Assembly: GCA_037043455.1 (NCBI GenBank) | Contig: JAWPHD010000288.1 | Span: 310,001-374,000, forward strand | From: Cyrtodaria siliqua | Lineage: Eukaryota > Mollusca > Bivalvia > Adapedonta > Hiatellidae | Length of the DNA: 64,000 nucleotides | Direction: 5' to 3' | Shown here: in pieces, positions 34,160 through 46,170 of the stretch | Layout: every line of letters starts with the position of its first letter | Numbering within the stretch: the first letter of the stretch is position 1 | Notes under the pieces: generated by a model | What the model saw: only the letters and a program-made list of their open reading frames with translations | Database searches by the model: none | Told to the model about the DNA's origin: nothing | Made by a program: the position numbers and the translations under genes

Positions 34160-34420
34160 AAATTCCCAGGATGGCGACGTAACACAAATACGTTTGTTTC
34201 AAATAAATGTTTTTGATGAAAGTAAAATGTTAAAACCTATGTTTTTTATTCTACTTTTTTTTTATTTTATTAAAAATGCGTATGCAATAAAAACGTTTAT
34301 TAGATTAGTATTGGGATATCTGCACTCGTTCTTTCGAGGATAAATATTGGGCTCCTAAAGTCACGTGATATTAATACGTGGAAGAAATCTTACATATATC
34401 CCAATACAAATCTAATAACA
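34160..34420. mobile_element. Foldback element with conserved arm extension, copy 2
   Basis: GTTTATTAGATTAGTATTGG (34295) pairs with CCAATACAAATCTAATAACA (ending 34420). 34160-34294 is the reversed counterpart of 14834-14990. Confidence 0.7.
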
Positions 34421-34639
34421 TATAAAACATGTATATGTAGCTCATATGTAAACATGTAAATTACTTAGCAAATGTTGCACAGGTACCATGTTTATTATGT
34501 GCTACATATGAAAATAACGCAGAGTATGTTCATTAACAAATCATAACAAAAAATGGAAAGGATTGAACATGAAGCAATACACATGCTTGCACATTCCCTG
34601 TGTATTACAGCAGCCGACAAACTATTAAATACAATACAC

Positions 34640-34885
34640 ATTTCCGGTTGTATACACACCCAAGTATCAATTCTCTGCGTGTATACACATCAATTTATCA
34701 TAAACATTAAAGTATCTATATTCTTGTGTTTAGACACCAAAGTATCAATATTCAATATTATGCACTTAAAGGAAAAAGTTATCCGTGTGTATACGCTTTG
34801 AAGTATCAATATCCGCGTGTATACACATCGAAGTGTAATATGCATATAAACACTCATCAACGTATCACTATCCGCATCATTTACA
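34640..34885 (+). repeat. Degenerate minisatellite
   Basis: Variants of GTGTATACACATC and AAGTATCAATATCCGC alternate about every 45 bp, five or six times. Overlapping frames on both strands reflect this repeat. Confidence 0.75.
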
Positions 34886-35577
34886 CAAATGTACGATTTA
34901 TATTCATCATAATTAATAGAAATGTGGGTAATTAGCAAAGATTAGCGTTTGTTTCTTTCTATTTACTTTAAACATTCTGAAAATTAGGAATTCTGAAAAT
35001 GACGTTAAATTGCACTAACACTAGTGAAATAGAGATATAAAAGACGTCTAAAAATGTACTTTTAGGTCTCACGTTTATTTAAGGCAAAACTCGTCTACAT
35101 TAACCTAAATAAAGAGTATATTATATACAAATGTATAGCCATGATCAAATCATGAAGAGGTACTGTTATAAAACCATCATCTCATTGAAGTTTCCTTAGC
35201 TGAGAGTTATTGTAACGTCGTGCTTTAATTCCTGTATCATCAAACACAGAGAATAACGATTTTTTTTTTTTTAAATCCTGTGTACATCATTTTTTCATTG
35301 TCTAGATTTAACCATTTTATCGTGTATTATAAAACTAGTATTTGTCTTTAAATAAATAATAAAATGTTAATTGAAAGGAAATAATGTCGTTTTACAACTA
35401 TTAATATGTGTTAATTACTATTTACAATCTGGTTATTACTGTGAATAGTATGACTTTTGTCTAGCGTTTTTACGTATTCAATTTGCAAATTTTCAATCAA
35501 CCAGTTTTATGTTTTGTTACGACCATACAAAGTGCAGGTAACCTGAGTTTATTATTGTCAAAAGTGGAAAGAAAACG
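34886..35577. other. No recognised feature
   Basis: AT-rich; TTTTTCATTGTCTAGATTTA at 35.29 kb resembles TTTTTCATTGTCTGAGTTGA at 26.83 kb, a possible minor dispersed repeat. Confidence 0.4.
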
Positions 35578-35856
35578 ATGCACTTTCTATTGAAACATGT
35601 AGACATAATAATATTGAACGAAATTGAAAGGGTTTGCATTGTTTGCAATATGCGAGTTATTGAGAATGAGTACCATTTTCTGCTTGTGTGCCCGTTTTAC
35701 TCTGAACTAAGAACAAGATTTCTGCCTAGATATTTCTGCGGATGGCCAACACTTAATAAATTAGACTCTTTTATGTCAAAGCAATCTAAACATAATTTGG
35801 AACAATTAAGTAAATATTTATATTATGACTTTAAAAAACGCATTCAACATAATTAA
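35578..35856 (+). pseudogene. LINE ORF2 C-terminal fragment
   Basis: A 92-codon frame holds C20-x2-C23-x9-H33-x4-C38 within RVCIVCNMRVIENEYHFLLV, followed by CPFYSELRTRFL. That Cys/His arrangement and the ENEYHFLLVCP phrase are typical of the C-terminal zinc-finger-like region of non-LTR retrotransposon reverse transcriptases. The upstream RT and endonuclease are absent, as in 5'-truncated LINE copies. The fragment is open to its own stop, so it is fairly young or lightly mutated. Clade (Jockey/CR1 side) is inference. Confidence 0.8.
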
Positions 35857-36432
35857 TGTGCATATGCTTGAGTGCCAAAAGTGGGTGAACTTGACATATT
35901 TGTGTTTGCGTGATACACATTTATGGCTAATGCTATTTAATGAACTGAAAATGATAACGATATGTTGTAATTGTCAATATATAAAAAGAAGTGTTGTTAA
36001 TATAAAAAAACCAAAAAACATACATATTTGCTTTCCCCCTAATAATACGTATTATATATTTATGACGGATTTAAGTCACCATGAAAGAGAGAGACAGACT
36101 TTTGTATTTTCATATTTGTATGTAGGCTATAAACTAGTGTACTGTGGTTTAATGCTGAATAAAATATGTTATGTTTTGTTATGTTAAAATTGTATAATAT
36201 AAACAAAAGCAATAATAACATAAGTTATGTACAATATTTATTTCCTGAATTGATATATTCTGTATATTGTGCAATTATATATTGCGTTACTATTGATATA
36301 GTACTTTTGTATTAAGTACACGTAATTTTTGCATGTACCTGCTGTCAATCTTGTATGTGTGTTTTGTATCCTCATGGGTGTTATGACCTTTTGGAATTTT
36401 GCTGAATAAAATCTATTATATTTAATTTGAAA
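35857..36432 (+). mobile_element. LINE 3' untranslated region
   Basis: AT-rich sequence after the ORF2 stop ends with GGTGTTATGACC, GGAATTTTGCTGAATAAAAT, a polyadenylation-like AATAAA close to the element end. Boundary is approximate; a second frame of 120 codons here is incidental. Confidence 0.6.
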
Positions 36433-37992
36433 GCCACGAATGTGCTTATTTCCTGAATATATTATTAAAATAATATAAGACAGTTACTTAATTGTGTGAA
36501 TTACTTAATGTGTGTCCTTGTAAAATGCAGTAAATTGTAGTCATATTTCTTGTAGTGATATTGCCTATTTTGAGGATAATTAGATTTTTAATAGCCAATA
36601 TAACGACCGTTTCTTTTCGCTTGATAGAAACCTATACTTTCCGCAATTATCAAATTATTTTGAAGAGTGGTTACATCGCCTCGAGCAAAGAAGATATTTT
36701 ATTACCAGACGGATCATAAGCAGCCCTCCACTTTAAAGCATGCATCTTTTCCATGAACCTTGTGAATAGTATGATTAATTTATTTTTAATTTGTATTTCC
36801 ATTCCCCTTTAACGTGCCTCTCTAATACTTTTTCCAGTCCTTTAAATATGCCTCTAATACCCTTTTCCCAGTTTGTTCAAGTCCTGCTCGAAACAGTATG
36901 TATGGTCAGAAACAGTTATTTACTAGATCTAAAATTGTGTACGTTTTAATAGAATGTTTTATTTTGTCTTTTGCTATTAAACAGTAACCCAACAATAGTG
37001 TACTAGATACATATCATGAATATCAAGAAGTAATTGATAACTACAACTGACAACAAACCATGTATCAATACATCAAATGCAAAATATAACTATCATGTTA
37101 CAATACTGAAATGCAGATAAATGTTAATAAAAAATAAATATCGTACCTTTTTTTCTATCCTGTTAAAAAAGAAAATCCAGGTTGGTTAATTTTCTACGGA
37201 GAAATAAATTCAGATGGTATCAATGCGACTGTCAGCTGTTCATTTGGGATTAGATGCTACATGCAGTGTTTGCCAGACCTGTTGATTTTGATGTCTTCGG
37301 CGACTATACCATTGCTAACACATTTCTCCGATTTATAAATAATAAATTCCACGTCACGATGGGGGTGTGGCTTAAATGTAGAAAACAAGTGGAAAAGCGT
37401 CTCTTTCTTTCAAATATCTACGTCATACTCTAATTTATCACAGGAATAAGCCTACGCCGCGAGATTAACACAGTTGATGAAAGAGAGTAGAGAAGCCGTT
37501 ATTAATGGTCTTATAAACATATAAGTTCATTATTCGTGGGATTAAAGTTCCTTTAGACAAGATGGTTGTATTTAAGGTGCGTTAATAATGCAACTGGGAA
37601 TATTAATATTATCATAGAATACTGCATTTCAAAATTCGATATTGATATCGCTGTGAAGAGAAAAGCTACGGGTATAGACGAGGTTATGCCAACAAGGCAA
37701 AGCTGTTTTTCTGATAATTTGACAAATGATATAGACTCTTGTTTCAATAAAATACTAAGGCAAATAGAAAAAAAAGCATATGCTCGAGGACTTCAGTGAC
37801 AATAAACAAAGATTATACCGTAGTTTAACATCTCATTTAAAAATAGTTTTGAGTATAAATCATTATAAATTATGTTCTCTTCATCAAATACAACAGTCAA
37901 CATTAATTATTGTGAAAACCGGTCTTGAATGGGCGATATACAACGGCTACTACGACATTAGTTTAAAAGTTGCATGTACTGATCATTGCAAC
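36433..37992. other. No recognised feature; two overlapping small frames
   Basis: Frames at 37566-37799 (77 codons) and 37780-38004 (74 codons) overlap in different phases on the plus strand and have fairly varied composition, but match no family I know. They could be a frameshifted remnant of one coding piece. Confidence 0.35.
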
Positions 37993-38413
37993 TATACTCT
38001 GTAAAAAAGGTTTTGGAACATGGCAGTGTTCGAACCCGTACAATGATCGCTGAGCCATGACATTTGACCATAACCCTTATTATCTCAGTTGATAATTCAC
38101 AATAGATCAACAATCAACAATAAGTATCGGTTACAATGAAAGTTTGCGAAAAAATAATAATCTTTTTATTGGTTATTCGAATGTGTCCGTAACTGTTACT
38201 TTGTATGGACTTTGCAACATTTTTTACAGACCCTTTGTGTGTTCGCGATATTTTTTTAAAATCAAATCTTGTTTGGAATGTAATGTTTCTGGTACCAAAT
38301 TAACCGGGTAGGGTAGACCTTGGTTACTAAAAAAGATACTTAAATTCTGTCCACTAGTTTTATTTTTATATGACTTTATATACCCTGGTTCAAAACTTTT
38401 TTTACAGAGTATA
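37993..38413. mobile_element. Non-autonomous TIR transposon T3 (421 bp)
   Basis: TATACTCTGTAAAAAAGGTT at the left matches, reversed, AACTTTTTTTACAGAGTATA at the right. TATAC ends as in T1, T2 and T4. A B-box-like GTTCGAACCC lies at about 38029. Confidence 0.8.
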
Positions 38414-38439
38414 TATACATGAAGCGTTGTTAAACTCCT

Positions 38440-39465
38440 TGAGTATAGTTATCATGCGGCGGTCTATTTAATTTGCACTTAGTCCGCCGTTCCGTCGTTC
38501 CGGTGCCACTTTTCATTTCATTCTAATACCTTTAAAATTTGTAATCCGATATTGATAAAACTTAAGGACAATGATTATGGTCATACTATCTAAGCCATGT
38601 TTGATAACTAGACTGATCGCACCTATTATGCCGGAGTTATGGCCCTTGGATTTTTCCAAATCTGCTTCCGTTTCCGACCAATAACATTAATGATTATAAT
38701 CCGATCTTTAGGACACTGTTTATGGTCATTATATAATCGATTTCCGCTCAATAACTTTAACATTTATAATTCTATATGGTTAAAACTTTAGGAAAATATT
38801 TATTGCCATACTATCTAGAATAAGCTCGATAACCAGCCAGATCACACCTATTATGCCGGAGTTATGGTCCTTAGATTTTTTTAAAATCGAAGAATGTTGC
38901 GGTTTCCTCTTAATAACTTTAATATTCATAATCCAATCTTGATGCAACTTACGGTCAATATTGATTGGCATAATATGTCGTCTAGGTTCGATAACCAGCC
39001 AGATTGCATCAATCATGCCGGCGTTACAAGTATGACCCTTTAAGTTTTAAAAATCGACTTTTGTTTCCTTCCAATGACTTTGATATTTATTATTTATTAT
39101 CCAGTCTTAATGCCATAATTAGGCCATAATATCTGGGCCAAGTTTGATAGCCAGCCAGATCGCACATATTATGCTGGAGTTATGGTCCTTGGATTTTTGA
39201 AAATTGAAGAACTTTTATATTTATAATCCACTCTGGTTAAAACTTAATGACATGTCTATTGGCCATACTATCTAGGGCAAGCTCATAACCAGTCAGGTCG
39301 CACTTATTATACCGGAGTTATGGTCATTGGATTTTTTAAGAAATTTGAGCTTTCCCCTCAACAATAGACGGTGTGACTCGTACATAAGTTAGGGTCGTAT
39401 ATTCAAGGTTAAGATCATTGGTCAAGTTCATGCAGAACACAAAATCAACTAAAAACACACCAATC
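38440..39465 (-). repeat. 160-bp-type array element 1
   Basis: Starts with CCGCCGTTCCGTCGTTCCGG. Then units of about 140-160 bp repeat, each with AACCAGCCAGATC, TATTATGCCGGAGTTATGG and TAATAACTTTAA-type phrases (GGAGTTATGG at 38633, 38858, about 39017, 39175, 39313). The far end is cut off by the Penelope-like fragment. Confidence 0.8.
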
Positions 39466-39499
39466 TAGTATGGCTTACCATTGCAAACAAATTCTCCAC

Positions 39500-39860
39500 T
39501 TAGGCGGGGCTGTTCACTTATGGGGTATATATTTTTCAAATATTCGTTTTCTAGAGCTTGTAGTCGAGTTGAGGACTTCAATATTTGTAGCCTTGTACGA
39601 AATGCTACTCAATCAGGGCTACCGTTACCATAAACTTCGAAAATCGTTTGCAAAATTGTATTATCGTAACCCTGATCTGCTTTTAAAAAACACAAATAAT
39701 TTAAGGACTCTCACAACTTGACTTCTATGGTGATGTGATTGACAAACTTCGTAAGATCCTTGGCCATGATTATTTTCATTCAATCTTAATTAAACGTGGT
39801 ATACACAATGTATCATAAGAGGCTATTACTTTATCATTTTTGCAACGCACTGTATATGGG
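39500..39860 (+). pseudogene. Penelope-like element C-terminal fragment
   Basis: The frame at 39470-39721 contains GYRYHKLRKSFAKLYYRN, then a frameshift after which FYGD-type and RKILGH-like sequence follows to about 39.8 kb. The phrase is shared with the fragment at 44739-45047. I place it in the region downstream of the RT of Penelope-like elements from its kinship to fragments carrying IPKLHK-like and RYLDDI motifs. Family-level placement is tentative. Confidence 0.55.
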
Positions 39861-39894
39861 TCAGCCCATTTACAATTCACCACTATGATTTCAT

Positions 39895-42097
39895 TAGAGA
39901 TTATGGAACGCTGAGTCGTCCGTCGTTAACGTTTGTCTCGCTAAGACGATAGGGCCCTCATTTTTCATTCGACCTTTACCAAACTTTACCAGATTAATAA
40001 TATCAATACAAGCTCGGACAAGTTTGAAAACTAGCTAGATCGGACCAGTAACAGCGAAGTTATGGCCCTTGATTTAGTTAACAATGCTTTATTTTTGCCT
40101 CGTTAAGACGATAGGACCTTCATTTTTCATCTTATATTTACCAAACTTTACCGGATTGTTAATATCAGTTAACGCTCGGATAAGTTCGAAAACCAGCCAG
40201 ATCGTACCAGTAACAACGGAGTTATGGCCCTTGATTTAGTTAAAAATGCTATATTTTGATTCGTTAAGACGATAGGGCCTTCAGTTTTCATTCGATCTTT
40301 AACAAACTTTACCAGATTGTTAATATCAATGAAAGCTCAGATAAGTTCGTAAACCAGCCAGATCGGACAAGTAACAACGGAGTTATGGCCTTTGATTAAG
40401 TTAAAAATGTTATAGTTTGACTCGTTAAGACGATAGGGCCTTCATTTTCATTCGATGTTTACCTATCTCTACCAGATTATTATATCAATGAAAGCTCGAA
40501 TAATTGTGAAAACCAGTTAGATCGGACTAGTAACATCGGAGTCATGGCCATTGATTAAGTTAAAAATACTATATGTTGTCTCGTTAGACGATAGGGTCTT
40601 CATTTTTCAATCAATCTTTACCAAACTTTACCAGATTGTTAATATTAATAAAAAATTGGATAAGTTCGAAAACGAGCTGTATCAGATCAGGAACACTAGA
40701 GTTATGTGCCTTTGATTTATTGAAAATTGCCATATTAAGCCTTGTGAACACTCTAGCACCTTCATTTATTATTTGATCTTTACCAATCTTGCAAAGATTG
40801 TTAATATCAATGAATGCTTGGAGGAGTTTGAAAACCGGCCAGATCAAACCAGTAACACCGGATTTATAGCCCTTTTTCAATATTTGGTAATGTGCACTTG
40901 AAACCTCAGGGGTCGTATGGTCAAATCTCAAAGGCATATATGTTTTAATAAGAAACCTTGGTTCATAGGTTCAATATTTCCTTTTTTTTTCTTTTTTTTT
41001 CTCATAAGAAACCTTGGTTCATTTTTCTTTAATTGGTAGGGGCCTTTGTTGGGTCAGTTTTACATAGATTTATAGGGATTTATAGGGAAGAACTTCAAAA
41101 ATCTTCTTCTCTGAAACTACAAGAGATAAAGGTTTAATATGTTTTATTTATTATCAGTTTATGGACCCTGGGGTCAAATTAGGCCCCGCCCCAGGGTTCA
41201 CAGTTTTACATAGACTTATATAGGGAAAAACTTAAAAAATATTTTTCTCTGAGACCATTAGACCCAAAGGTTTCATATTTTGCATTTACCATCAGCTTAT
41301 TGTCCTCTACTACGTTTGTTCAAATGGTGACCCTGAGATCAAATTTGGCTACAGTTTTACATAGACCGATATAGGGGGAAAAATTAAAACATCATCTTCT
41401 CTGAAACAACAAGAGCAAAAGGTTTAAAATTTTGTATTTATTATCAGCTGATGTTCCTCAATAAAGTTTGTTCAAATGGTGACCCTGGGATTTAATTTGG
41501 CCCCGCCCCAGGATTCACAGTTTTACATAGATTTATATATAGGGGAAAACTTTAAAAGTCTTCTTCTCTGAAACTACAAGAGTCAAAGGTTTAATATTTT
41601 GTATTTACACTCAGCTTATGGTCCTCTACAAAGTTTGTTTGAATGGTGACCCTGGGATCACACTTTGCCCCACCCCAGGAGTCACATATTTTACATAGAG
41701 TTACTTAGGGAAAAACTAAAAAATATCTTCTTCTATGAACCTACAAGAGCCGGAGGTTTAATATTTTGTATTTACCATCAACTTATGGTCCGCTACCAAG
41801 TTTGTTCAAATGGTGACCCTGGAGTCAAAATTGCCCCTGTCCCCTAGGTCACATGTTTTACATATACTTATATAGGGACAAACATAAACAATCTTCTTCT
41901 CTGAACTTACAAGAGCCAACGGTTTAATATTTTCTATTTACACTCAGCTTATGGTCCTCTACCAATTTTGTTCGAATGGTTATCCTGTGGTCAAATTTAG
42001 TTTGATACTGCCATATCTGACACACAATCCTTCTATCCCCCACCCCACCCCACCCAAGCAAGTAGAGCGATACATGCTCTATAGGGCCTCTTGTTTG
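39895..42097 (-). repeat. Composite 160-bp-type array element 2
   Basis: CGTCCGTCGTTAACG opens it. Six units of about 160 bp follow (TTATGGCC near 40056, 40218, 40379, 40539, 40698, 40857), each with GACGATAGGGCC, ACCAAACTTTACCAGATTG and AACCAGCCAGATC. From 41.0 to 42.0 kb a different unit of about 165 bp repeats six times (TGGTGACCCTG; GGCCCCGCCCCAGG; CTTCTTCTCTGAAAC). It ends in AGAGCGATACATGCTCT and CCTCTTGTTT, the reverse of the ACAAGAG head. Layout resembles bivalve pearl/Helitron-like non-autonomous elements (inference). Confidence 0.8.
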
Positions 42098-42329
42098 TGA
42101 TTGTTCGATGACGTCAACCCATTATCAAAGGACAGTAATGTTTGATGTCTACGATATTGTCTTGTCGGCCTTTTATGGTTTATTCTCGTGTTGCTATGGC
42201 TTCTGCCAAGCCATTGATTCCTTGCCTTGTGACTTTCTATGCTATTTTTATATTCATATATACATGATCATCCTTGTGTTGTATTGCTAATACCCAATAA
42301 TTCTGCCTAGTTTGTTAGAGGATATAGCC

Positions 42330-43170
42330 TGACGGAGAATTCTTTATTTTTAATGGGTTGAAAATAGGATAAGAGTCGGGTTCGTTTCTCCCTAAACCTG
42401 GTTTAAACTCCCAGTGGCCTGTTTGCCACTAAACTTTCGAAGAAGGCACCCCTATTTTCAACCATTTTATGTTTGTTCGGTGGGGTTGCATACTTTTTAT
42501 ATTTTTTCCTTGAAATTGTTTGTTTCGTTTACATTCGAATACAAACATAATTCAGATTCGATGTTGCCAGGTATGTTTCAAAATTTGCAAAGACTTTCTT
42601 TAGCTTTTCCTAAAACGTCCAGTTAAGAGTTAAAAACACAATTTACAGAGGAGTTATAAATGATCTCAGATTTTTAATCAGGTACAAGGGGTTCGGGATT
42701 CATATCAGCAGTACCTTACAATAACTAAGGAATATAAATAAAGCAAAAAGGCATTTGTAGTGATAATACATATTAGTTAAATTAATATATATACAAGTGA
42801 GAATAAAACAATTTTAGTCTTTTTATAAAAACATATTTAGTGATATACTAATGGTTTACAAGACCCTCTAAAACAAATACTCTTACTAATAATTCAAGCA
42901 TATGTCATGTAAAAATAAACATCAATTCGGATACATAATACTTGAAGAAGATATAAAATAAAAGTCGAACAGGACATATAGCTTTCAAAGACCACAGTCA
43001 CCAAAAAACATGCTTGGAAACAAACAACAACCACAAGGTTAACTAGAACGCAAAGTATATGTAATCACAAACATAAACATGTTGACAATAGGGATACCGC
43101 CTTGGACGGTCTGTGGCCACAAGACCGCTCGGTTTTAAACCAGGTTCTATGGAGCAACAAACCTCACTCT
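42330..43170. repeat. Dispersed repeat C and module P end fragments
   Basis: CCTGGTTTAAACTCCCAGTG at 42.39 kb and its reverse AAACCAGGTTCTATGG at 43.14 kb flank CAACAACCACAAGGTTAACT and AAAGTCGAACAGGACATATAG. These pieces recur near 21.8-22.0, 12.5 and 23.65 kb. Structure is unclear. Confidence 0.4.
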
Positions 43171-43369
43171 GACCCTAATATCATCCTAATAAAACGATAC
43201 AGTGTGAGTACAGAAATATCCGCCAACATGTAGCCTCCAACACACACTGTCATTCAGTACTTAGTTTCTATATGTTTTTTTTATATTCATCTATACGTTA
43301 TCATCGTTGTGTTTTACTTAGATTGCCCTTTAATATTATAGTGCATTTCATGTTTGGTGATTGACCCCT

Positions 43370-43830
43370 TTACCACTTTTCTCTTGTGCGATAACCAGAC
43401 AACCTCGTGGGTCTCCATGATTGCATCTTGAGGAGAGATTGGTGCGTGAACCTTCGTCCCTCGGGTTTTCTGGTCGTTCTCCAGATTGGTTTCTCTTTGG
43501 CTGCAACTGCAGCGGTTTTTCTTTACAATTTGGATACAATTTGGATACTTCCTGAGGTATTTCTAATTATATTTTTATTTACATGTATATTTTTACGATA
43601 ACATATACGTGTATCGTTTCCTAACTTCTCTGGATGTGGACTTTATTGTTAGAGATGTCATTTTGACGAGATGTACTTTTATTTATACTTGTCAATTTGA
43701 GCCCTGAAGACCGAATAATAGCGAGGCTGTGTACGCTTAAAAGTCCCTAACCTTGTCTTCAACACTCTCGCTATTTGTATTGCTTTTTTTTCATTGTATA
43801 GTTAATTTGCTATTTGTTTGTGGTGGAGTG
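43370..43830 (+). repeat. Module P (Penelope-associated long repeat), copy 1
   Basis: CTTTTCTCTTGTGCGATAAC, GGGTTTTCTGGTCG, CTTCTCTGGATGTGGACTTT and AATAGCGAGGCTGTGTACGC occur in order. The same order is reversed at 44.21-44.70 and 54.93-55.32 kb and direct at 45.05-45.44 kb. Presence both before and after Penelope-like coding fragments suggests a terminal repeat (pLTR). Confidence 0.75.
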
Positions 43831-44215
43831 CCGATCTACGATGCCATTGCGTTTGGCTGATGTGATTTCTGAATTATTTATTGAATTACGTACTATATTA
43901 TTTTACGAATCAAATCCATCCCTGCTTCCACGGCCGTCTACTTACAATGTAAGACACCTTAAGAAGGGTATTCAGAATCTGCATACTAAAGTTGTTCTAG
44001 TTCCTGCAGGCAAAGTTTCCAACAATATAATTATTGTCTGACGATTACATTATATCAATACTTTGAATGCAGAGCTAGTGGGACTTCTGCTTATCTAACC
44101 ACACCTTTGCTGGAGAAAGACATTGTTACCCAGCATGTGACTTTTATGGCGACTATAAAGGTTTCTGTAAATAGTAATCAGACGAGGCTCCCTACAATGT
44201 ACTGGATCCCAAACT
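43814..44215 (+). pseudogene. Penelope-like element N-terminal / RT-start fragment
   Basis: A 75-codon frame has RLADVISELFIELRTILFY and ends in LVPAGKVSNNIIIV. Out of phase, near 44192-44225, the DNA encodes TMYWIP and then KLHKMPYK with one base missing between them. An IPKLHK-like motif is the start of the RT core in Penelope-like elements. Stops and a frameshift make it a dead copy. Confidence 0.6.
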
Positions 44216-44705
44216 CCACAAAATGCCATACAAAATGATATATAGGGTCCTATAGAAACCACAGCGTCCGAACGCAATGGCACCGTAGGTCCGCACTGCA
44301 CCGCAAACAAGGACTTGAAACTACAATGAAAGAGACAAAAAACAACAGAAAGGGTGGTGAATACAGGGTTACCGACTTGGAACGGTCAGTAGGCAATAAG
44401 GCCTACTGATTAGCTTGAATCGATTTTATATGCGCACAATCCTCGCTATTATCCTGTCTTCAGCGCCCAAATAGACAAGACAGTGTAAACAAAACTACAT
44501 CCCATCAAAAGGAATTCTCTAACAATAAAGTCCACATCCAGAGAAACTAACTAAAGATACACATACAAAATAATAAACATCTCAGGATGTATCCAGAATC
44601 GTACTGAACAACCATAGTAGTTGCAGCTAAAGAGAAAACCAATCTAGGGTACGACCAGAAAACCCAAGGGACGAAAGTTCATGCACCCACCTCCCTTAGT
44701 TGGGA
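44215..44705 (-). repeat. Module P, inverted copy
   Basis: CAATGGCACCGTAGGTCCGC, TATTATCCTGTCTTCAGCGC, AGTCCACATCCAGAGAAACT, CTCAGGATGTATCCAGAAT and GTACGACCAGAAAACCCAAG are the reverse of copy 1. It splits the N- and C-terminal Penelope-like fragments. Confidence 0.75.
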
Positions 44706-44729
44706 CGTTTTATTTAAAGCACGTTTTAT

Positions 44730-45047
44730 TGCTAATTCGTGGGTTTTCGTTATCACGAACTATGTAGATATTTCTCAAAATACTACCGCCGCAACGAAAA
44801 CCTATTGGAGAAGTACAACACCAACCTTAAAGCACTTCTGCGACTAGAAATATCACAAGCCTTATTTTATGGAGATATGGTCTATAAACTTCGGAAGTTA
44901 AAGGGATCTGGCGGGTTTCCTGACCACTTTACAACATTAATCAGGAAGTTCGTCAGAAAAGGGTATGACCCTTTAGTATTACAACACACTGCATGTTTAG
45001 TGTTTGACCCCTCTACAGTCAGCCTCTACGCTTCACGTTGCCCTTAG
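44730..45047 (+). pseudogene. Penelope-like element C-terminal fragment
   Basis: An open 102-codon frame carries GFRYHELCRYFSKYYRRNEN, ALFYGDMVYKLRKLKG and GYDPLVLQHTACLVFDPSTV. The same phrase order is in the 39.5-kb fragment (GYRYHKLRKSFAKLYYRN). It ends with a stop directly before module P, so module P may be the 3' non-coding part. The missing middle (RYLDDI region) is seen separately at 57.5 kb on the other strand. Confidence 0.6.
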
Positions 45048-45049
45048 CG

Positions 45050-45440
45050 ATGACTGGACAACCTCTTGGGACTATATGATTGCACCTACTGAAACATCGA
45101 CCATTCGTCCCTCGGGTTTACTGGTTGTACCCTAGACTGGTTTTCTCTTCGGTTCTTCAGTAAAATTCTGAATACATCCTGAGATGTTTCTTATTTTATA
45201 TTTTATATAGCTTTACAACAACATCTTAGTGTTTCTTTTGTTAGTTTCTCTGGATGTGGACTTATTGTTAGAGAATTCCTTTTGATGGGATGTAGTTTTG
45301 TTTAAACTGTCTCGTCTATTGTCTTGTATATCACCTGTAGGCCTTATCGCCTGCTGACCGTTCCAAGTCGGTGACCCTTTCTTTACCACCCATACTGTTG
45401 TATTTTGTCTTTTGCATTGTATATTTGATTAAATTTAATC
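45050..45440 (+). repeat. Module P, copy 3
   Basis: GATGACTGGACAACCTCTTG, CCCTCGGGTTTACTGG, CATCCTGAGATGTTTC and TCTCTGGATGTGGACTTATT follow the stop of the Penelope-like frame. Confidence 0.75.
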
Positions 45441-45582
45441 TCAAACAATGTAGGAATGTAAACTTTTATTTATCATATAACGCACCTACGACGTGATAGT
45501 TTCACTTTAGTGTGGCCAGTTAACCTTGTATACGGCGGGTATTTGTACGATAAATCAATGACATCGTTTTGTTGTTTTTATG

Positions 45583-46170
45583 AGGGATCATCTTTTCAGT
45601 ATTATCGACACTCTCACTAGCGTTTGCTTAGTGCTGTTTGACTGCCGTAAAAGGTCGCCCTGACTACATATCAAATGTTATTATTTTCTGGTCCTTTGGA
45701 ATCATCAAGCCCATTATGTGTTGCTTTAAAATAGAATATCGCTTAAGCCGGTGCTAGGGGGCGTGAGAGGTGTGGCATCTTATAATTACCTCTCATGAAC
45801 AGACTCAATACAATCGAGTCTGCTAGTTTTCTCTTTTGTTTATGTGTGTCGCTTCCAAGGGATCAAATTTTCAGTATTTATTGACATTCACACTAGCGTT
45901 TGTTTAGTGTTGTGTGGCGGTCGTAAAAGTCGCCCCGAATACAGATCAGTAGTGTTATTATTTAATAGTCCTTTGGGATCATCAAGCCCATTCTGTATTG
46001 CTTTAAAGTAGAATATCGCTTAAGCCGGTGCTAGGAGACGTGAAAGGTGTTGCGTCGTGTAATTACCTCTCATGAACAAACTCAATAAACCGAGTCTGCT
46101 AGTTTTCTCTCTTGTTTGTGCCTGTTGCTTCCAAGGGATCACATTTTCAGTATTTATTCAGCTACGTTAC
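45583..46170 (+). repeat. Module A in tandem, two full units and a start
   Basis: GGGATCA-TTTTCAGTAT starts units at 45583, 45859 and 46137 (about 277 bp apart). Each full unit has GGGATCATCAAGCCCATT, CGCTTAAGCCGGTGCTAG, the two-stem region and a Pol-T-like TTTTCTCTYTTGTTT. The third unit is cut after TCAGTATTTATT. Tandem arrangement recalls Penelope pLTRs, but that is inference. Confidence 0.85.

Noticed and set aside
38020..38070. tRNA gene suggested by GTTCGAACCC
   Set aside because: That word is self-complementary and no cloverleaf can be drawn on either strand.
40611..40937. 108-codon frame on the minus strand
   Set aside because: Lies across units of the 160-bp array.
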